Source: Clostridiales bacterium (lineage in GTDB: Bacteria > Bacillota > Clostridia > Christensenellales > Aristaeellaceae). Taken from it: 55,902 bases of DNA. The DNA lies in assembly GCA_012729115.1 (NCBI GenBank), contig JAAYDR010000083.1, positions 1 to 55,902 on the forward strand, read 5' to 3'. This document shows, in pieces, positions 47,643 through 55,902 of this stretch (its first letter is position 1; each line of letters opens with the position of its first letter). Position numbers and translations under genes: made by a program. The notes beneath the pieces were generated by a model. The model made no database searches. It was not told the DNA's origin and saw only the letters and a list, made by a program, of their open reading frames with translations.

Positions 47643-49004
47643 TTATTTCATGGCCGCGTCTACTGCGTCCGTAATCGCTTCGTAAAAGGTGGGATGAGCC
47701 CGCATGGGCCGCAGCAGTTCCTTCAGGGTGAGGCCTTGCTGGATTGCCAGGGTCAGCTCACCCAGCAGGTCTGTGGCTCTGCCGCAGAAAAGCTGGGCCC
47801 CCAGCAAACGCCCGGTTTGCTTCTCAGCCACCAGCTTGATGAAACCCCGACCCAGTCCCTCAATCAGGCTGCGGCAGTTCTGGGTGGTGAGGGCCTTGCC
47901 CACGGTGACTTCCAGACCCTGCTCCCTGGCCTCCTCCTGCGTCAAGCCTACGGAGGCGATCTCCGGTGTGGTGTACACACACAGGGGCACAGGCTGGGTC
48001 GCGATGGGCGCTTCCAGACCCAACATATGGCTGACCGCTGCCACGCCCTGGGCATGGGCGGCATGGGCAAGCGAATCCAGCCCGTTGACGTCCCCAATGG
48101 CGTATACTCCCGGCATGCCGGTCTGATAATGCGAATCCACCTTCAAGGCTCCCCTGAACCGCTCCAGGTCCAGGCTGGACGGAAACAGATCCTGGGTCAT
48201 GGCCTTGCGTCCGGTTGCCAGCAGTACCCTGTCGCAGGAGATGCTTTGCGTGCCATTCTTTTCCACTGTCACCACAAAGCCGTCTCCGTCTTTGGCGATC
48301 CCCTGAAGCCTTGCATCGGTAAGCAGCGTGGCGCCCATGCCTTTCAGAAGGGTTTCCGCGGCCCGGCCCAGCTCTCTGTCCATCATGGGCAGGCAGCTTT
48401 TCTCAGCCTCCACCACAGTGACGCTGACTCCCAGTCGGGCATAGAGGGTGGCCATCTCCATCCCGATCACGCCGCCCCCAACAATCACCAGGGAGGAAAA
48501 GGGCCCGGTTCCGGCTTCATCCAGCAGATTGTCGCTGGTCCAGACCGCAGGGTCATCGCATCCTGGCAGGGGCAGCCGGACGGGGTAGCTTCCGGTAGCC
48601 AGCAGCACCCTGTTTGCAGCAAGGCTTTCCGCTTCTCCCGATACCCGCACCAAAAAGGGTGCGGCATTGTTCATAAGGCTGCCTGTGCCGTAAAACACGC
48701 TGACTTTGTTTGTCTTCATCAGCTGCTCAATGCCCGAGGTCAGCTGTTCCACCACTTTGTTCTTCCGCTCCCACATCGCCCGGCGGTCGAAGGTTCGCAG
48801 AGCCTCCGGTGCAAATGCAAGGGCGGCATGGGCCGCCTGGGCATCATGAAGATAAGCCTTGGTGGGCACGCAGCCCCGCTGGAGGCAGGTGCCGCCCAGG
48901 CGGTCTTTTTCCACCAGGGCCACCTTCATGCCGTGCCTGGCTGCATACACAGCGGCGGCATAACCGCCGGGACCGCCGCCGATGACAATCAGATCATAGT
49001 CCAT
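47643..49004 (-). CDS. lpdA: Dihydrolipoyl dehydrogenase (glycine cleavage L-protein)
   Basis: A 453-residue flavin disulfide reductase that reoxidises the lipoyl arm of GcvH with NAD+. FAD site: DLIVIGGGPGGYAAAVYAA. Redox pair: Cys40 and Cys45 in GGTCLQRGCVPTK. NAD-binding fold: SLVIVGGGVIGMEMATLYAR. The catalytic His is in the C-terminal interface MRAHPTFYEAITDA. It lies in the glycine cleavage operon, so it most likely serves GcvH rather than a 2-oxoacid dehydrogenase; no such complex is in the window. GAGGTAG precedes ATG 49004. Confidence 0.95.
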   Translation of the reverse strand: MDYDLIVIGGGPGGYAAAVYAARHGMKVALVEKDRLGGTCLQRGCVPTKAYLHDAQAAHAALAFAPEALRTFDRRAMWERKNKVVEQLTSGIEQLMKTNKVSVFYGTGSLMNNAAPFLVRVSGEAESLAANRVLLATGSYPVRLPLPGCDDPAVWTSDNLLDEAGTGPFSSLVIVGGGVIGMEMATLYARLGVSVTVVEAEKSCLPMMDRELGRAAETLLKGMGATLLTDARLQGIAKDGDGFVVTVEKNGTQSISCDRVLLATGRKAMTQDLFPSSLDLERFRGALKVDSHYQTGMPGVYAIGDVNGLDSLAHAAHAQGVAAVSHMLGLEAPIATQPVPLCVYTTPEIASVGLTQEEAREQGLEVTVGKALTTQNCRSLIEGLGRGFIKLVAEKQTGRLLGAQLFCGRATDLLGELTLAIQQGLTLKELLRPMRAHPTFYEAITDAVDAAMK

Positions 49005-49033
49005 ACGCTACCTCTTTTCCTTGGGCCCAGAAC

Positions 49034-50062
49034 TCAGCTTTCGTGCCCCCGGTCGATGGCTTTCATCTTGCCGCAGATGAGCGAACACACGTCCCCCGCC
49101 ATTTGCAGCAGGGTGGGATCCGTGAGCATTTCCAGCTTTTGTGCAAACCGGCTGCCGATGGAGGAGATCAGGTAGGGGGAGCCGGGAAGGGCCTGCTCGA
49201 GCCGGCCGAACAGGCTGGCCTCCATGGCGTCGGTAAAGATCTTGGCGGCGCGGATGATGCCCCCCTCCACCTGAAGCTTTACCGTAATGCTGCCCCAGGG
49301 GAACCGCTCACTGACCGTAAACCCATAGGGCAGGGCGGCGGGATAGATCCAGTTTTCGTCCTCAAACTGCTCGGCGATCTTCTGGAGGGTGGGATGATCC
49401 AGCATGCACTCATCCAGCAGGATGGGATCCCGTCTGTAGACCTTGGCAAAGGCCAGGAACAGGGCTTCCTGCATACGGCTGATGGTTACGTCCGGGCAAA
49501 GGGAGGCAAGGTTCACCACCCGGGAGCGGACACTGGTCACGCTGTGCTGCGCAAGCTTTTTTTCATCCACGCTGAGATAGCGTTCCAGCATGGAGAAGTT
49601 GGAATCCACCAGAATGGTTCCGTGATGGTAAGCGCTGCTGCCCGCTTTGTAAAAAGCGTTGCCGCTGAACTTGCGTCCGGACACCTGCAAGTCGTTTCGG
49701 CCGCTGGGTTCAGCCTGGATGCCAAAGGAGGCCGTGGCGGCGGCCACCACGGAAAGCTGCTTGGGGATGTCAAACTCTCCTTTGGGCAGGATGAAGGTGA
49801 AGTTTTGGTTGCCCATGTCATGGTACACAGCGCCGCCGCCGGACAAGCGGCGGGCGATGGAGCCGCCGGAAGCTAAAAACTCCTCCACCCGGCATTCATA
49901 CCACGGGTTTTGGTTGCGGCCAATCACGATGGTGTGTTGGTTCTGCCACAGGTACAGGATGGCTGTGTCTTCAGGGAGGGTATCCATGAGATGCTTTTCC
50001 ACAGCCAGATTATGAAAGGGATTCGTGCCACGGGCGATGAGGCAGGCGGTACGTTTGATCAT
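49034..50062 (-). CDS. lplA: Lipoate-protein ligase
   Basis: A 342-residue enzyme that attaches free lipoate (via lipoyl-AMP) to lysine of acceptor proteins, here probably Lys64 of GcvH. Signature stretches: IGRNQNPWYECRVEEF, the glycine-rich ARRLSGGGAVYHDMGNQNFT, and SGRKFSGNAFYKAGSSAYHHG with the following HGTILVDSN. The C-terminal accessory domain is present, so a full-length LplA rather than a short LplJ-like form. It starts 8 bases after gcvPB with no good ribosome binding site, so translation is likely coupled. Confidence 0.93.
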   Translation of the reverse strand: MIKRTACLIARGTNPFHNLAVEKHLMDTLPEDTAILYLWQNQHTIVIGRNQNPWYECRVEEFLASGGSIARRLSGGGAVYHDMGNQNFTFILPKGEFDIPKQLSVVAAATASFGIQAEPSGRNDLQVSGRKFSGNAFYKAGSSAYHHGTILVDSNFSMLERYLSVDEKKLAQHSVTSVRSRVVNLASLCPDVTISRMQEALFLAFAKVYRRDPILLDECMLDHPTLQKIAEQFEDENWIYPAALPYGFTVSERFPWGSITVKLQVEGGIIRAAKIFTDAMEASLFGRLEQALPGSPYLISSIGSRFAQKLEMLTDPTLLQMAGDVCSLICGKMKAIDRGHES

Positions 50063-50070
50063 ACGTCACA

Positions 50071-51495
50071 TCATTTGTCGTGGGGGGAGTAACGCAACAC
50101 TGGGTTGCGGGCTGCGGTCACTTCATCGGGCCTGCCGATGACGGCGTGGTGAGGGGTATGGTGCATACTTTCCGGATCCCGCTGCAACTCCTCAAGAATC
50201 GTTTGCATAACCTGGGCCGCATGATCCAGGGACTCCTTGCTTTCGGTTTCCGTGGGCTCAAACATCAGCGCTTCATGGACGATCAGAGGGAAGTACATGG
50301 TGGGGGGATGGATGCCGTGGTCGATGAGGGCCTTGGCCACATCCAGGGCGCTGACTCCGTACCGGTCCTTGATGTCCTGGAGGGACAGCACAAACTCGTG
50401 CATACAGGTGCGGTTCTTGGCGGGGGTGTATCCGATGTCGGTGAGGCGGCGCATTAAATAGTTGGCGTTTAGAACCGCAAATTCCCCCACGCAGCGCAGG
50501 TTGTCGCAGCCCAGGGTTTTGAGGTAGCAAAGTGCCCGAACCATGACGGAGAAATTGCCGTGGAAGGCTTTCATCTGCAGCTTGCCCGGCCGACCCGCGC
50601 TGCTGACACCGGGCAGATAGGGGATCAGGGCCGCCTTCACGCCCACCGGGCCGCTGCCGGGACCGCCGCCTCCATGGGGGGTGGAAAAGGTCTTGTGCAG
50701 GTTCAGGTGGGTCACGTCAAAACCCATGTCTCCGGGGCGTGCCACGCCCAGAATCGCGTTCAGGTTCGCCCCGTCGTAGTACAGCAGGCCTCCGGCCCCG
50801 TGAACCAGATCCGCAATCTGGTAGATGTTCTTCTCAAAGAGCCCCAGGGTGTTGGGGTTGGTGAGCATGATCCCCGCGATCTCTTCAGAGAGCAGGGTTT
50901 TCAGCGTCTCGATGTCTACGCAGCCATCTTCCCGGCTGGGCACATTGACAACGGTGTAGCCCGCCATGGCCGCACTGGCCGGGTTGGTGCCATGGGCGCT
51001 GTCCGGCACCAGAATTTTGGTTCGCTTCGTATCTCCCCGGCCTTCATGGTAGGCTTTGATGCACAGCATCCCCAGCAGTTCTCCATGGGCGCCGGCGGCA
51101 GGCTGAAGGCTGAAGGCATCCATCCCGGTGACTTCACACAGGGCATGGGCCAGCTCCTCCATCACGGCCCGGCAGCCTTCCGTGGCATGCTCCGGCGCCA
51201 GGGGATGGGTGTCCGTAAAGCCCGGCAGCGCGGCCACCTGTTCGTTGATGGCAGGGTTGTACTTCATGGTACAGCTGCCCAGAGGATAAAAGCCGTTGTT
51301 TACGCCGTGGGCCCGCTGGGCCAGGGCGGTATAGTGGCGGGCTACCCCGCACTCATCCAGCTCAGGCAGCGCAGGGGGGGTCTTTCGGGTAAAGGCCTGG
51401 GGCAGAGCGTAAAGGGGCACGTCCGGAGGGGGGATTACCTCGCTGAAGCGCCCGGGGACGCTTCTTTCATAGTTGAGCAAAGCCGTTTCCATCAT
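50071..51495 (-). CDS. gcvPB: Glycine dehydrogenase (decarboxylating) subunit 2
   Basis: A 474-residue PLP-dependent subunit of P-protein, which decarboxylates glycine and moves its aminomethyl group to the lipoyl arm of GcvH. The PLP-binding Lys is Lys268 in LNLHKTFSTPHGGGGPG. Other conserved stretches are YPLGSCTMKYNP, LQPAAGAHGELLG, and ILVPDSAHGTNPASAAM. Its start ATG 51495 overlaps the gcvPA stop (ATGATG junction), with AAGGAGG upstream inside gcvPA. The two subunits work as a heterotetramer, so coupled translation makes sense. Confidence 0.97.
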   Translation of the reverse strand: MMETALLNYERSVPGRFSEVIPPPDVPLYALPQAFTRKTPPALPELDECGVARHYTALAQRAHGVNNGFYPLGSCTMKYNPAINEQVAALPGFTDTHPLAPEHATEGCRAVMEELAHALCEVTGMDAFSLQPAAGAHGELLGMLCIKAYHEGRGDTKRTKILVPDSAHGTNPASAAMAGYTVVNVPSREDGCVDIETLKTLLSEEIAGIMLTNPNTLGLFEKNIYQIADLVHGAGGLLYYDGANLNAILGVARPGDMGFDVTHLNLHKTFSTPHGGGGPGSGPVGVKAALIPYLPGVSSAGRPGKLQMKAFHGNFSVMVRALCYLKTLGCDNLRCVGEFAVLNANYLMRRLTDIGYTPAKNRTCMHEFVLSLQDIKDRYGVSALDVAKALIDHGIHPPTMYFPLIVHEALMFEPTETESKESLDHAAQVMQTILEELQRDPESMHHTPHHAVIGRPDEVTAARNPVLRYSPHDK

Positions 51496-52814
51496 GCTTC
51501 GCACACCTCCTTCACCCAGGCGGCCACCTGATCCAGGTCGGACCTTAAGGCCTTTTCGGTGACGCACCAGAGCATGGTGCCATCCTCCAGCGGCAGGCCG
51601 GAGAGCACGCCCTTTTCCTCCAATACATCCTGAATCTTCCGGGCATCAACAGGCAGGACGGTCACAAACTCGTGGAAGAACTCCCCCGGGTAGCGCAGCG
51701 CCACACCTTTGATTTCGCACAGCGCTTTTGCCAGGTAATGGGCCTTGGACAGGCAGTTTTCCGCTACGGCCCTGATGCCTCTTTCCCCCAGACAGGTCAG
51801 GTAGACCCCTGCAGTGAGGGCGCACAGAGCCTGGTTGGTGCAGATGTTGCTGGAGGACTTCTCCCGGCGAATGTGCTGTTCCCTGGCCTGCAGGGTCAAC
51901 ACGAATGCCCGGCGGCCGGCCGGGTCGGTGGTCTGGCCTACAATGCGGCCCGGAAGTTTGCGCATCAGGGCATTGGTGGTGGTCATAAAGCCCAGGCTGG
52001 GGCCCCCAAAAGCCATGGGCAGGCCAAAGGGCTGGGCGTCGCCGCAAACGATGTCGGCACCCACCTCTTTGCCTCCAGGCAGCAGGGCCAAAGTCATGGG
52101 GTTGACGCTGAGCACCCCTTTGACACCGGCTTCCTTTGCCCGGGCAAACAGGCCGCACACATCCTCCAGCAAGCCGTAGAAATTGGGCTGCTGCACGATG
52201 AGGCAGGCTGCGTCCTCGGTGAGCATCCCTTCCAGGGCTGCCCTGTCGGTGAGACCGTCCTGGGCTGGAATCACCCGCACCTCGTCCCCGGTGCCATAGC
52301 AGTAGGTCCTCAGGGTGGCGATGGTGTCCGGATGGACGGTGGCGCTGACAAGGGCCACCCGGCGCTTGCGCTCCCGGCACATCACGGCAGCCTCGGTAGC
52401 GGCGGAGGCTCCATCGTAGACGGAGGCGTTGCTGACGTCCATCTGGGTGAGCTCGCACATCAGGCTTTGAAACTCAAAGATGGACTGCAAAATTCCCTGG
52501 GACATCTCCGCCTGGTAGGGAGTGTATGCGGTCACAAACTCCTCCTTGGCGGCCACGCGGGTCACCACGGAGGGGATGAAATGATCATAGCAGCCCGCGC
52601 CCCGCAGGGTCAGGCGATAGCTTTTGTTCCCGGCAGCCAGCGCCTTCATGGCCGCTAGGGCTTCCATTTGGCTCAAACCGGGGGCCAGATTGACGGGATG
52701 GTCCAGCAAAACGCTGCCGGGTATGTCCGCAAACAGCTCCTGTGTGTCGGTGAGACCCAGCGCGTCCAGCATTGCCTCCCTCTGGGCATCCGTATGAGGC
52801 AGGTAATGGCCCAT
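51492..52814 (-). CDS. gcvPA: Glycine dehydrogenase (decarboxylating) subunit 1
   Basis: A 440-residue subunit of the split P-protein. The N-terminus YLPHTDAQREAMLDALGL is a hallmark, as are YTPYQAEMSQGILQSIFEFQ, LTQMDVSNASVYDGASAATE and LPMAFGGPSLGFM. It lacks the PLP lysine region of the longer P-protein, which lies in the partner gcvPB. AAGGAGGG precedes ATG 52814. It follows gcvH by 45 bases and overlaps gcvPB by four bases. Confidence 0.97.
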   Translation of the reverse strand: MGHYLPHTDAQREAMLDALGLTDTQELFADIPGSVLLDHPVNLAPGLSQMEALAAMKALAAGNKSYRLTLRGAGCYDHFIPSVVTRVAAKEEFVTAYTPYQAEMSQGILQSIFEFQSLMCELTQMDVSNASVYDGASAATEAAVMCRERKRRVALVSATVHPDTIATLRTYCYGTGDEVRVIPAQDGLTDRAALEGMLTEDAACLIVQQPNFYGLLEDVCGLFARAKEAGVKGVLSVNPMTLALLPGGKEVGADIVCGDAQPFGLPMAFGGPSLGFMTTTNALMRKLPGRIVGQTTDPAGRRAFVLTLQAREQHIRREKSSSNICTNQALCALTAGVYLTCLGERGIRAVAENCLSKAHYLAKALCEIKGVALRYPGEFFHEFVTVLPVDARKIQDVLEEKGVLSGLPLEDGTMLWCVTEKALRSDLDQVAAWVKEVCEA

Positions 52815-52859
52815 GGCGTTCCCTCCTTCTGTATGCGGCCTGGGGCCGCCCCAAAGCTT

Positions 52860-53237
52860 TTACAGGCCGGCCACAAAGGCCTCGTATTCCTCGGCGGTCA
52901 GCAGGCCGTCCTTGCCGGTCACGTCCTTGATGCGGCACAGCCATGCGTCATAGGGAGCCTGGTTGATCTTCTCCGGGGTGTCCAGCAGTTCCTCGTTAAT
53001 GGCCTGGACAGTACCGCTTACGGGGCTGAACACGTCGCTGACGGCTTTCACGCTCTCCACATCCGCGATGGTTTCGCCTTTGACGGCCGGGTCCCCCTCC
53101 TGGGGCAGGTTTACAAAGACCAGGTCGCCCAGCTCACTCTGGGCATAATCGCTCAGGCCCACCGTGGCGGTGGTGTCGTCCTCAAAGAGAACCCATTCAT
53201 GACTTTGGGAGTACAGGCGGTCCTTCTTGATTTCCAT
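52860..53237 (-). CDS. gcvH: Glycine cleavage system H protein
   Basis: A 125-residue lipoyl carrier protein that shuttles the aminomethyl group between P, T and L proteins. The lipoylation site is Lys64 in [17 protein letters not shown]. The N-terminal [13 protein letters not shown] and the following [13 protein letters not shown] match the family. GAGGAGG precedes its ATG. It lies between gcvT and gcvPA (20 and 45 bases). Confidence 0.97.
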   Translation of the reverse strand: MEIKKDRLYSQSHEWVLFEDDTTATVGLSDYAQSELGDLVFVNLPQEGDPAVKGETIADVESVKAVSDVFSPVSGTVQAINEELLDTPEKINQAPYDAWLCRIKDVTGKDGLLTAEEYEAFVAGL

Positions 53238-53258
53238 GGGATTTCCTCCTCGGCTTCT

Positions 53259-54359
53259 TTATTTTTTACGGCTGTAAAAGGGCAAAGGCACGACCTCGGC
53301 CTCCACCGCTTTTCCGCGGATGTCCACAAAAAGCTTGGTTCCCAGGGCCTGGCAGGATGTCTCCACCAGAGCCATGGCAACGGGTGCGTCCAGGGTGGGA
53401 ATGAAGGTGCCGCTGGTGGTGATGCCCACCTGCTGCTGCTCCCGCAGCACCGGGTAATGCTCCCTGGCGATGCCCCGGCCGGTGATTGTAAGCCCGACGC
53501 GCGCCCGCTTGGGCTCTCCGGCGGCCAGGAGGGCGGCCTTGCCGATAAAGTCGGGTTTATCCAGCTTTACGAAATGCCCCAGCCCCGTTTCCAGAGGGGA
53601 GACGCTTTCATCCATCTCGTGTCCGTACAGGGGCATGGCGGCTTCCATGCGCAGGGTGTCCCGGCTGCCCAGGCCGCAAAGCTGGAGCCCGTATGCGGCT
53701 CCGGCCTTCAGCAGGGCGTCAAAGAGATCCCCGGCATCCTGCGCCTGGGCGTAGAGCTCAAAGCCATCCTCCCCGGTGTACCCTGTGCGGCTGACCAGGC
53801 AACGGACACCTGCCACATCTGCTTCGGGTACAAAGCTGTAATACCGCTGAGGAATGGATTGGGCGGGCAGCAGCGCTCCCAGCACGGCCTCTGCCTTGGG
53901 GCCCTGCAAGGCCAGCTGGCAATATTGGTCGGAAACGTCGGTGATGGTCACCTCTCCAAACCGGTGGGCGAGTATATGGGCGACATCCTTATGCCGGTTG
54001 GCGGCGTTCACCACCATCCAGTAGGATTCCTCCCCCAGGCGGTAGACCAGCACATCGTCCACCACGCCGCCCTGGGGGTTGAGCATCGGGCTGTAACGCA
54101 CCCGGCCAATGGCCAGGCTCGCAAAGTCGTTGCACAGGAGGTTTTGCAGATTGGCAAGCGCATCCCTGCCCTCAAAGGCCACCTCGCCCATGTGGCTTAC
54201 GTCAAACAGGCCGACGCCTTCCCGCACGGCCTTGTGCTCTGCGATGACCCCGGCGGGGTATTGCACGGGAAGGTAGTACCCTGCGAAGGGAACGATTTTT
54301 CCCCCATGCTGGATGTGCTTTTCATACAGCGGCGTTTTGAGAATAACCTGCTCCTCCAC
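53259..54359 (-). CDS. gcvT: Glycine cleavage system T protein (aminomethyltransferase)
   Basis: A 366-residue folate-dependent enzyme that releases ammonia and passes the C1 unit from GcvH to tetrahydrofolate. Conserved stretches: FAGYYLPVQYPAGVIAEHKA, LFDVSHMGEVAFEG, and SRTGYTGEDGFELY. I place the start at GTG 54359 (VEEQVILKTPLYEKH), seven bases after AGAGGAGG; an earlier in-frame codon would add residues lacking family similarity. It is the first gene of the glycine cleavage and lipoate unit, about 100 bases behind its promoter. Confidence 0.95.
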   Translation of the reverse strand: MEEQVILKTPLYEKHIQHGGKIVPFAGYYLPVQYPAGVIAEHKAVREGVGLFDVSHMGEVAFEGRDALANLQNLLCNDFASLAIGRVRYSPMLNPQGGVVDDVLVYRLGEESYWMVVNAANRHKDVAHILAHRFGEVTITDVSDQYCQLALQGPKAEAVLGALLPAQSIPQRYYSFVPEADVAGVRCLVSRTGYTGEDGFELYAQAQDAGDLFDALLKAGAAYGLQLCGLGSRDTLRMEAAMPLYGHEMDESVSPLETGLGHFVKLDKPDFIGKAALLAAGEPKRARVGLTITGRGIAREHYPVLREQQQVGITTSGTFIPTLDAPVAMALVETSCQALGTKLFVDIRGKAVEAEVVPLPFYSRKK

Positions 54360-54466
54360 GAGACTGCCTCCTCTGCCCCGGGCCGGCCTGCCAAAGGGCA
54401 TCTCTTTTTCAGTTGTCTCCGCTCCCTGCAAGGAACGGCCATTCCACGGCAAGAACTTCCAGAGTC

Positions 54467-54495
54467 AGTATAAGCCAGGGGATGGTGGATGTCAA
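54467..54495 (-). promoter_or_regulatory. Promoter of the glycine cleavage operon
   Basis: On the minus strand TTGACA (54490-54495), 17 bases, TATACT (54467-54472). The leader of about 100 bases contains a near-palindrome, GGAATGGCCGTTCC (54430-54443). It lacks the conserved core of a glycine riboswitch, which I looked for. Confidence 0.85.
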
Positions 54496-54502
54496 TTGGG
54501 GC

Positions 54503-54527
54503 TTCCCGCGATTCTTTTCCCGCGATT
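54503..54527. repeat. Direct repeat between the divergent gcvT and dapF promoters
   Basis: TTCCCGCGATT occurs at 54503-54513 and again at 54517-54527, 14 bases apart. It sits just upstream of the gcv -35 box, so it may be a regulator binding site. Confidence 0.5.
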
Positions 54528-54574
54528 TTGCATACGCTATGGGTGGGCATGCCGGGAAGGCGCCCTTTTCATTC

Positions 54575-54603
54575 TGGTAAAATCTTCCCCTTTTTGGTAT
54601 ACT
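54575..54603 (+). promoter_or_regulatory. Possible promoter of dapF
   Basis: TATACT (54598-54603) lies 35 bases before the dapF ATG. The -35 position reads TGGTAA (54575-54580), a weak match with 17-base spacing. Confidence 0.5.
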
Positions 54604-54637
54604 GGATTACGACACTCTTTGGAAAGAAGGCGGTTTT

Positions 54638-55474
54638 ATGCGCTTTACCAAGATGGAGGGAACAGGAAACGACTATATCTACATCAATTGCTTTGAGGAA
54701 CATGTGGAGGATCCTGCCGACCTGAGCGTGCGCATGAGCCTCTCCCATTTTGCCTGCGGCTCCGATGGATTGATTCTGATCCTGCCCAGTGATGTGGCGG
54801 ATTTTCGCATGCGGATGTTCAACAGCGACGGCAGCGAAAGTGGCATGTGCGGCAACGGCATTCGCTGCGTTGCCAAGTATTGCTACGACCGGGGTCTGAC
54901 GGACAAGACCGAGTTTACGGTGGAATCGGGGGGACAGATCAAGCATGTGACCTGTCATCTGAAGGACGGCAAGGTGGACAGCGTGCGGGTGGACATGGGC
55001 GAGCCGGTGCTGGAAGGCCGGGAGATTCCCAGCATGCTGGACGGCAATCCCGTCTTGGTTCATCCCCTGACAGTGGAGGGGGAGACCTTTCCCGTTACCC
55101 TGGTGAACATGGGCAATCCCCATGCGGTGATCGTTGTACCGGATGTGGCTGCCGTCCCGCTGAGGACCCTGGGCCCTCTGCTGGAGCACCACCCCGTCTT
55201 TCCCCAGCGTGCCAATATTGAGTTTGCGGAGATCAAGGACCGCAGCCACGTGACCGTGCGGGTGTGGGAGCGGGGCACGGGGGAAACAATGGCCTGCGGC
55301 ACCGGAGCCAGCGCAACCCTGGTGGCCTGCGTACTGAACGGTCTGACAGACCGGGCGGCGGACATCCTTTTGCCCGGCGGCACCCTTCGGGTGGAATGGA
55401 ATGAGCAGGACAACCACGTATACATGACCGGGCCCGCTTCCTTTGTGTATGACGGGCAATGGCTGAAGGCATAG
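54638..55474 (+). CDS. dapF: Diaminopimelate epimerase
   Basis: A 278-residue cofactor-free racemase that converts LL- to meso-diaminopimelate for lysine and peptidoglycan synthesis. The two catalytic cysteines are Cys71 (SGMCGNGIRC) and Cys220 (TMACGTGASATL), at the ends of the two symmetric halves. The N-terminal KMEGTGNDYIYIN is typical. AGAAGGCGG precedes ATG 54638. It is followed after 12 bases by dapL, which makes its substrate, so the two form an operon divergent from gcvT. Confidence 0.97.
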   Translation: MRFTKMEGTGNDYIYINCFEEHVEDPADLSVRMSLSHFACGSDGLILILPSDVADFRMRMFNSDGSESGMCGNGIRCVAKYCYDRGLTDKTEFTVESGGQIKHVTCHLKDGKVDSVRVDMGEPVLEGREIPSMLDGNPVLVHPLTVEGETFPVTLVNMGNPHAVIVVPDVAAVPLRTLGPLLEHHPVFPQRANIEFAEIKDRSHVTVRVWERGTGETMACGTGASATLVACVLNGLTDRAADILLPGGTLRVEWNEQDNHVYMTGPASFVYDGQWLKA

Positions 55475-55486
55475 GGGAGGAGTACC

Positions 55487-55902
55487 ATGATCAAGGCCAA
55501 TCCATATTTTGAACGGCTTCCCGGCAGCTATCTCTTTGCAGAGATCGCCAGGCGGGTGAAGGAGTATTCCGCCCCGCATTCCGATGCCGATCTGATCCGC
55601 CTGGGCATCGGCGACGTGACCCGGCCCCTGGCCCCCGCTGTGGTGGAAGCCATGGGAAAGGCTGTGGAAGAGATGGGCCGCCAGGAGACCTTCCACGGTT
55701 ACGGCCCGGATTTCGGCTATGATTTTCTGGTGAATGCCATCCTGGAGAATGATTACAGGGCCAGGGGCGTGGAGTTGGCCTTTGATGAGGTGTTTATCTC
55801 CGACGGAGCCAAGAGCGACGTTGCCAACCTGCAGGAGCTTTTCAGCGCCGACGCAACCATTGCCGTCACCGATCCGGTATACCCGGTCTATGTGGACAGC
55901 AA
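55487..55902 (+). CDS. dapL: LL-diaminopimelate aminotransferase (3' end outside window)
   Basis: The first 138 residues of a fold-type I PLP aminotransferase. The opening stretch NPYFERLPGSYLFAEIARRV, then LIRLGIGDVTRPL, FHGYGPDFGYDFL and VFISDGAKSDVANLQ, match DapL. This enzyme forms LL-diaminopimelate directly from tetrahydrodipicolinate and glutamate, bypassing the succinylase and acetylase routes. Start ATG 55487 has GGGGAGGAG just upstream. The catalytic lysine lies beyond the window. It lies directly behind dapF, which supports the assignment. Confidence 0.93.
   Translation, partial: MIKANPYFERLPGSYLFAEIARRVKEYSAPHSDADLIRLGIGDVTRPLAPAVVEAMGKAVEEMGRQETFHGYGPDFGYDFLVNAILENDYRARGVELAFDEVFISDGAKSDVANLQELFSADATIAVTDPVYPVYVDS

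Noticed and set aside
54360-54466. Glycine riboswitch in the gcvT leader
   Set aside because: I looked for the conserved glycine aptamer core and did not find it; only a near-palindrome is present.

Overview
This looks like chromosomal DNA from a GC-rich member of the Firmicutes, most likely a Clostridia or Christensenellales-type anaerobe. Evidence: strong AGGAGG-type ribosome binding sites before nearly every gene; TTGACA/TATAAT-like promoters; the plsX-acpP-rnc-smc-ftsY block; a two-subunit glycine decarboxylase (gcvPA/gcvPB); an NADP-type glutamate dehydrogenase; and dapF followed by dapL (LL-diaminopimelate aminotransferase), a lysine and cell-wall route frequent in Clostridia. This assignment is inference; no rRNA or tRNA gene is present. 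TGA is an ordinary stop codon here.

Layout. 1-3000 is an accessory region: the 3' part of a large Rhs/YD-repeat polymorphic toxin gene entering from the left edge, interrupted by an in-frame TGA where a Trp codon is expected, then its AT-richer C-terminal tip (Ntox44-like), a small lipoprotein that may be its immunity protein, a terminator, and a decayed Rhs remnant. 3000-10600 (minus strand) carries a PlsC-like acyltransferase, an overlapping set (XRE-cupin regulator, acyl-CoA synthetase, L,D-transpeptidase) behind a clear promoter and operator-like palindrome, then pgsA, a GMP-synthase paralogue that has lost key catalytic residues, and a membrane dipeptidase. 10760-19620 (plus) holds sugar use and housekeeping genes: a LacI regulator, xylA, xylB, a GH13 amylase-type enzyme, recF and glutamate dehydrogenase. 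19630-24570 holds an AraC/GyrI-type regulator, a HAD phosphatase, a UPF0340 protein, a SpoU methyltransferase, a DUF975 membrane protein and ftsY. 24600-34290 (minus) is smc, rnc, acpP, plsX and a 1307-residue membrane-anchored beta-propeller protein.

34670-43250 holds asnB (plus), then rpsB-tsf, a terminator, and pyrH-MATE-argS-rRNA methyltransferase (minus; frr is absent from its usual place after pyrH). 43367-46292 is a tandem pair of related membrane glycosyltransferases. 46341-54359 is a near-complete glycine cleavage and lipoate unit, transcribed gcvT-gcvH-gcvPA-gcvPB-lplA-lpdA with a flavoprotein behind, driven by a consensus-like promoter. dapF and the start of dapL run off the right edge.

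The least conventional parts are the broken Rhs toxin locus, the GuaA-like protein with a defunct amidotransferase site, the acyltransferase without its HX4D aspartate, and the large Pro-rich/propeller protein upstream of plsX. I found no CRISPR array, insertion sequence, tRNA or recognisable riboswitch.
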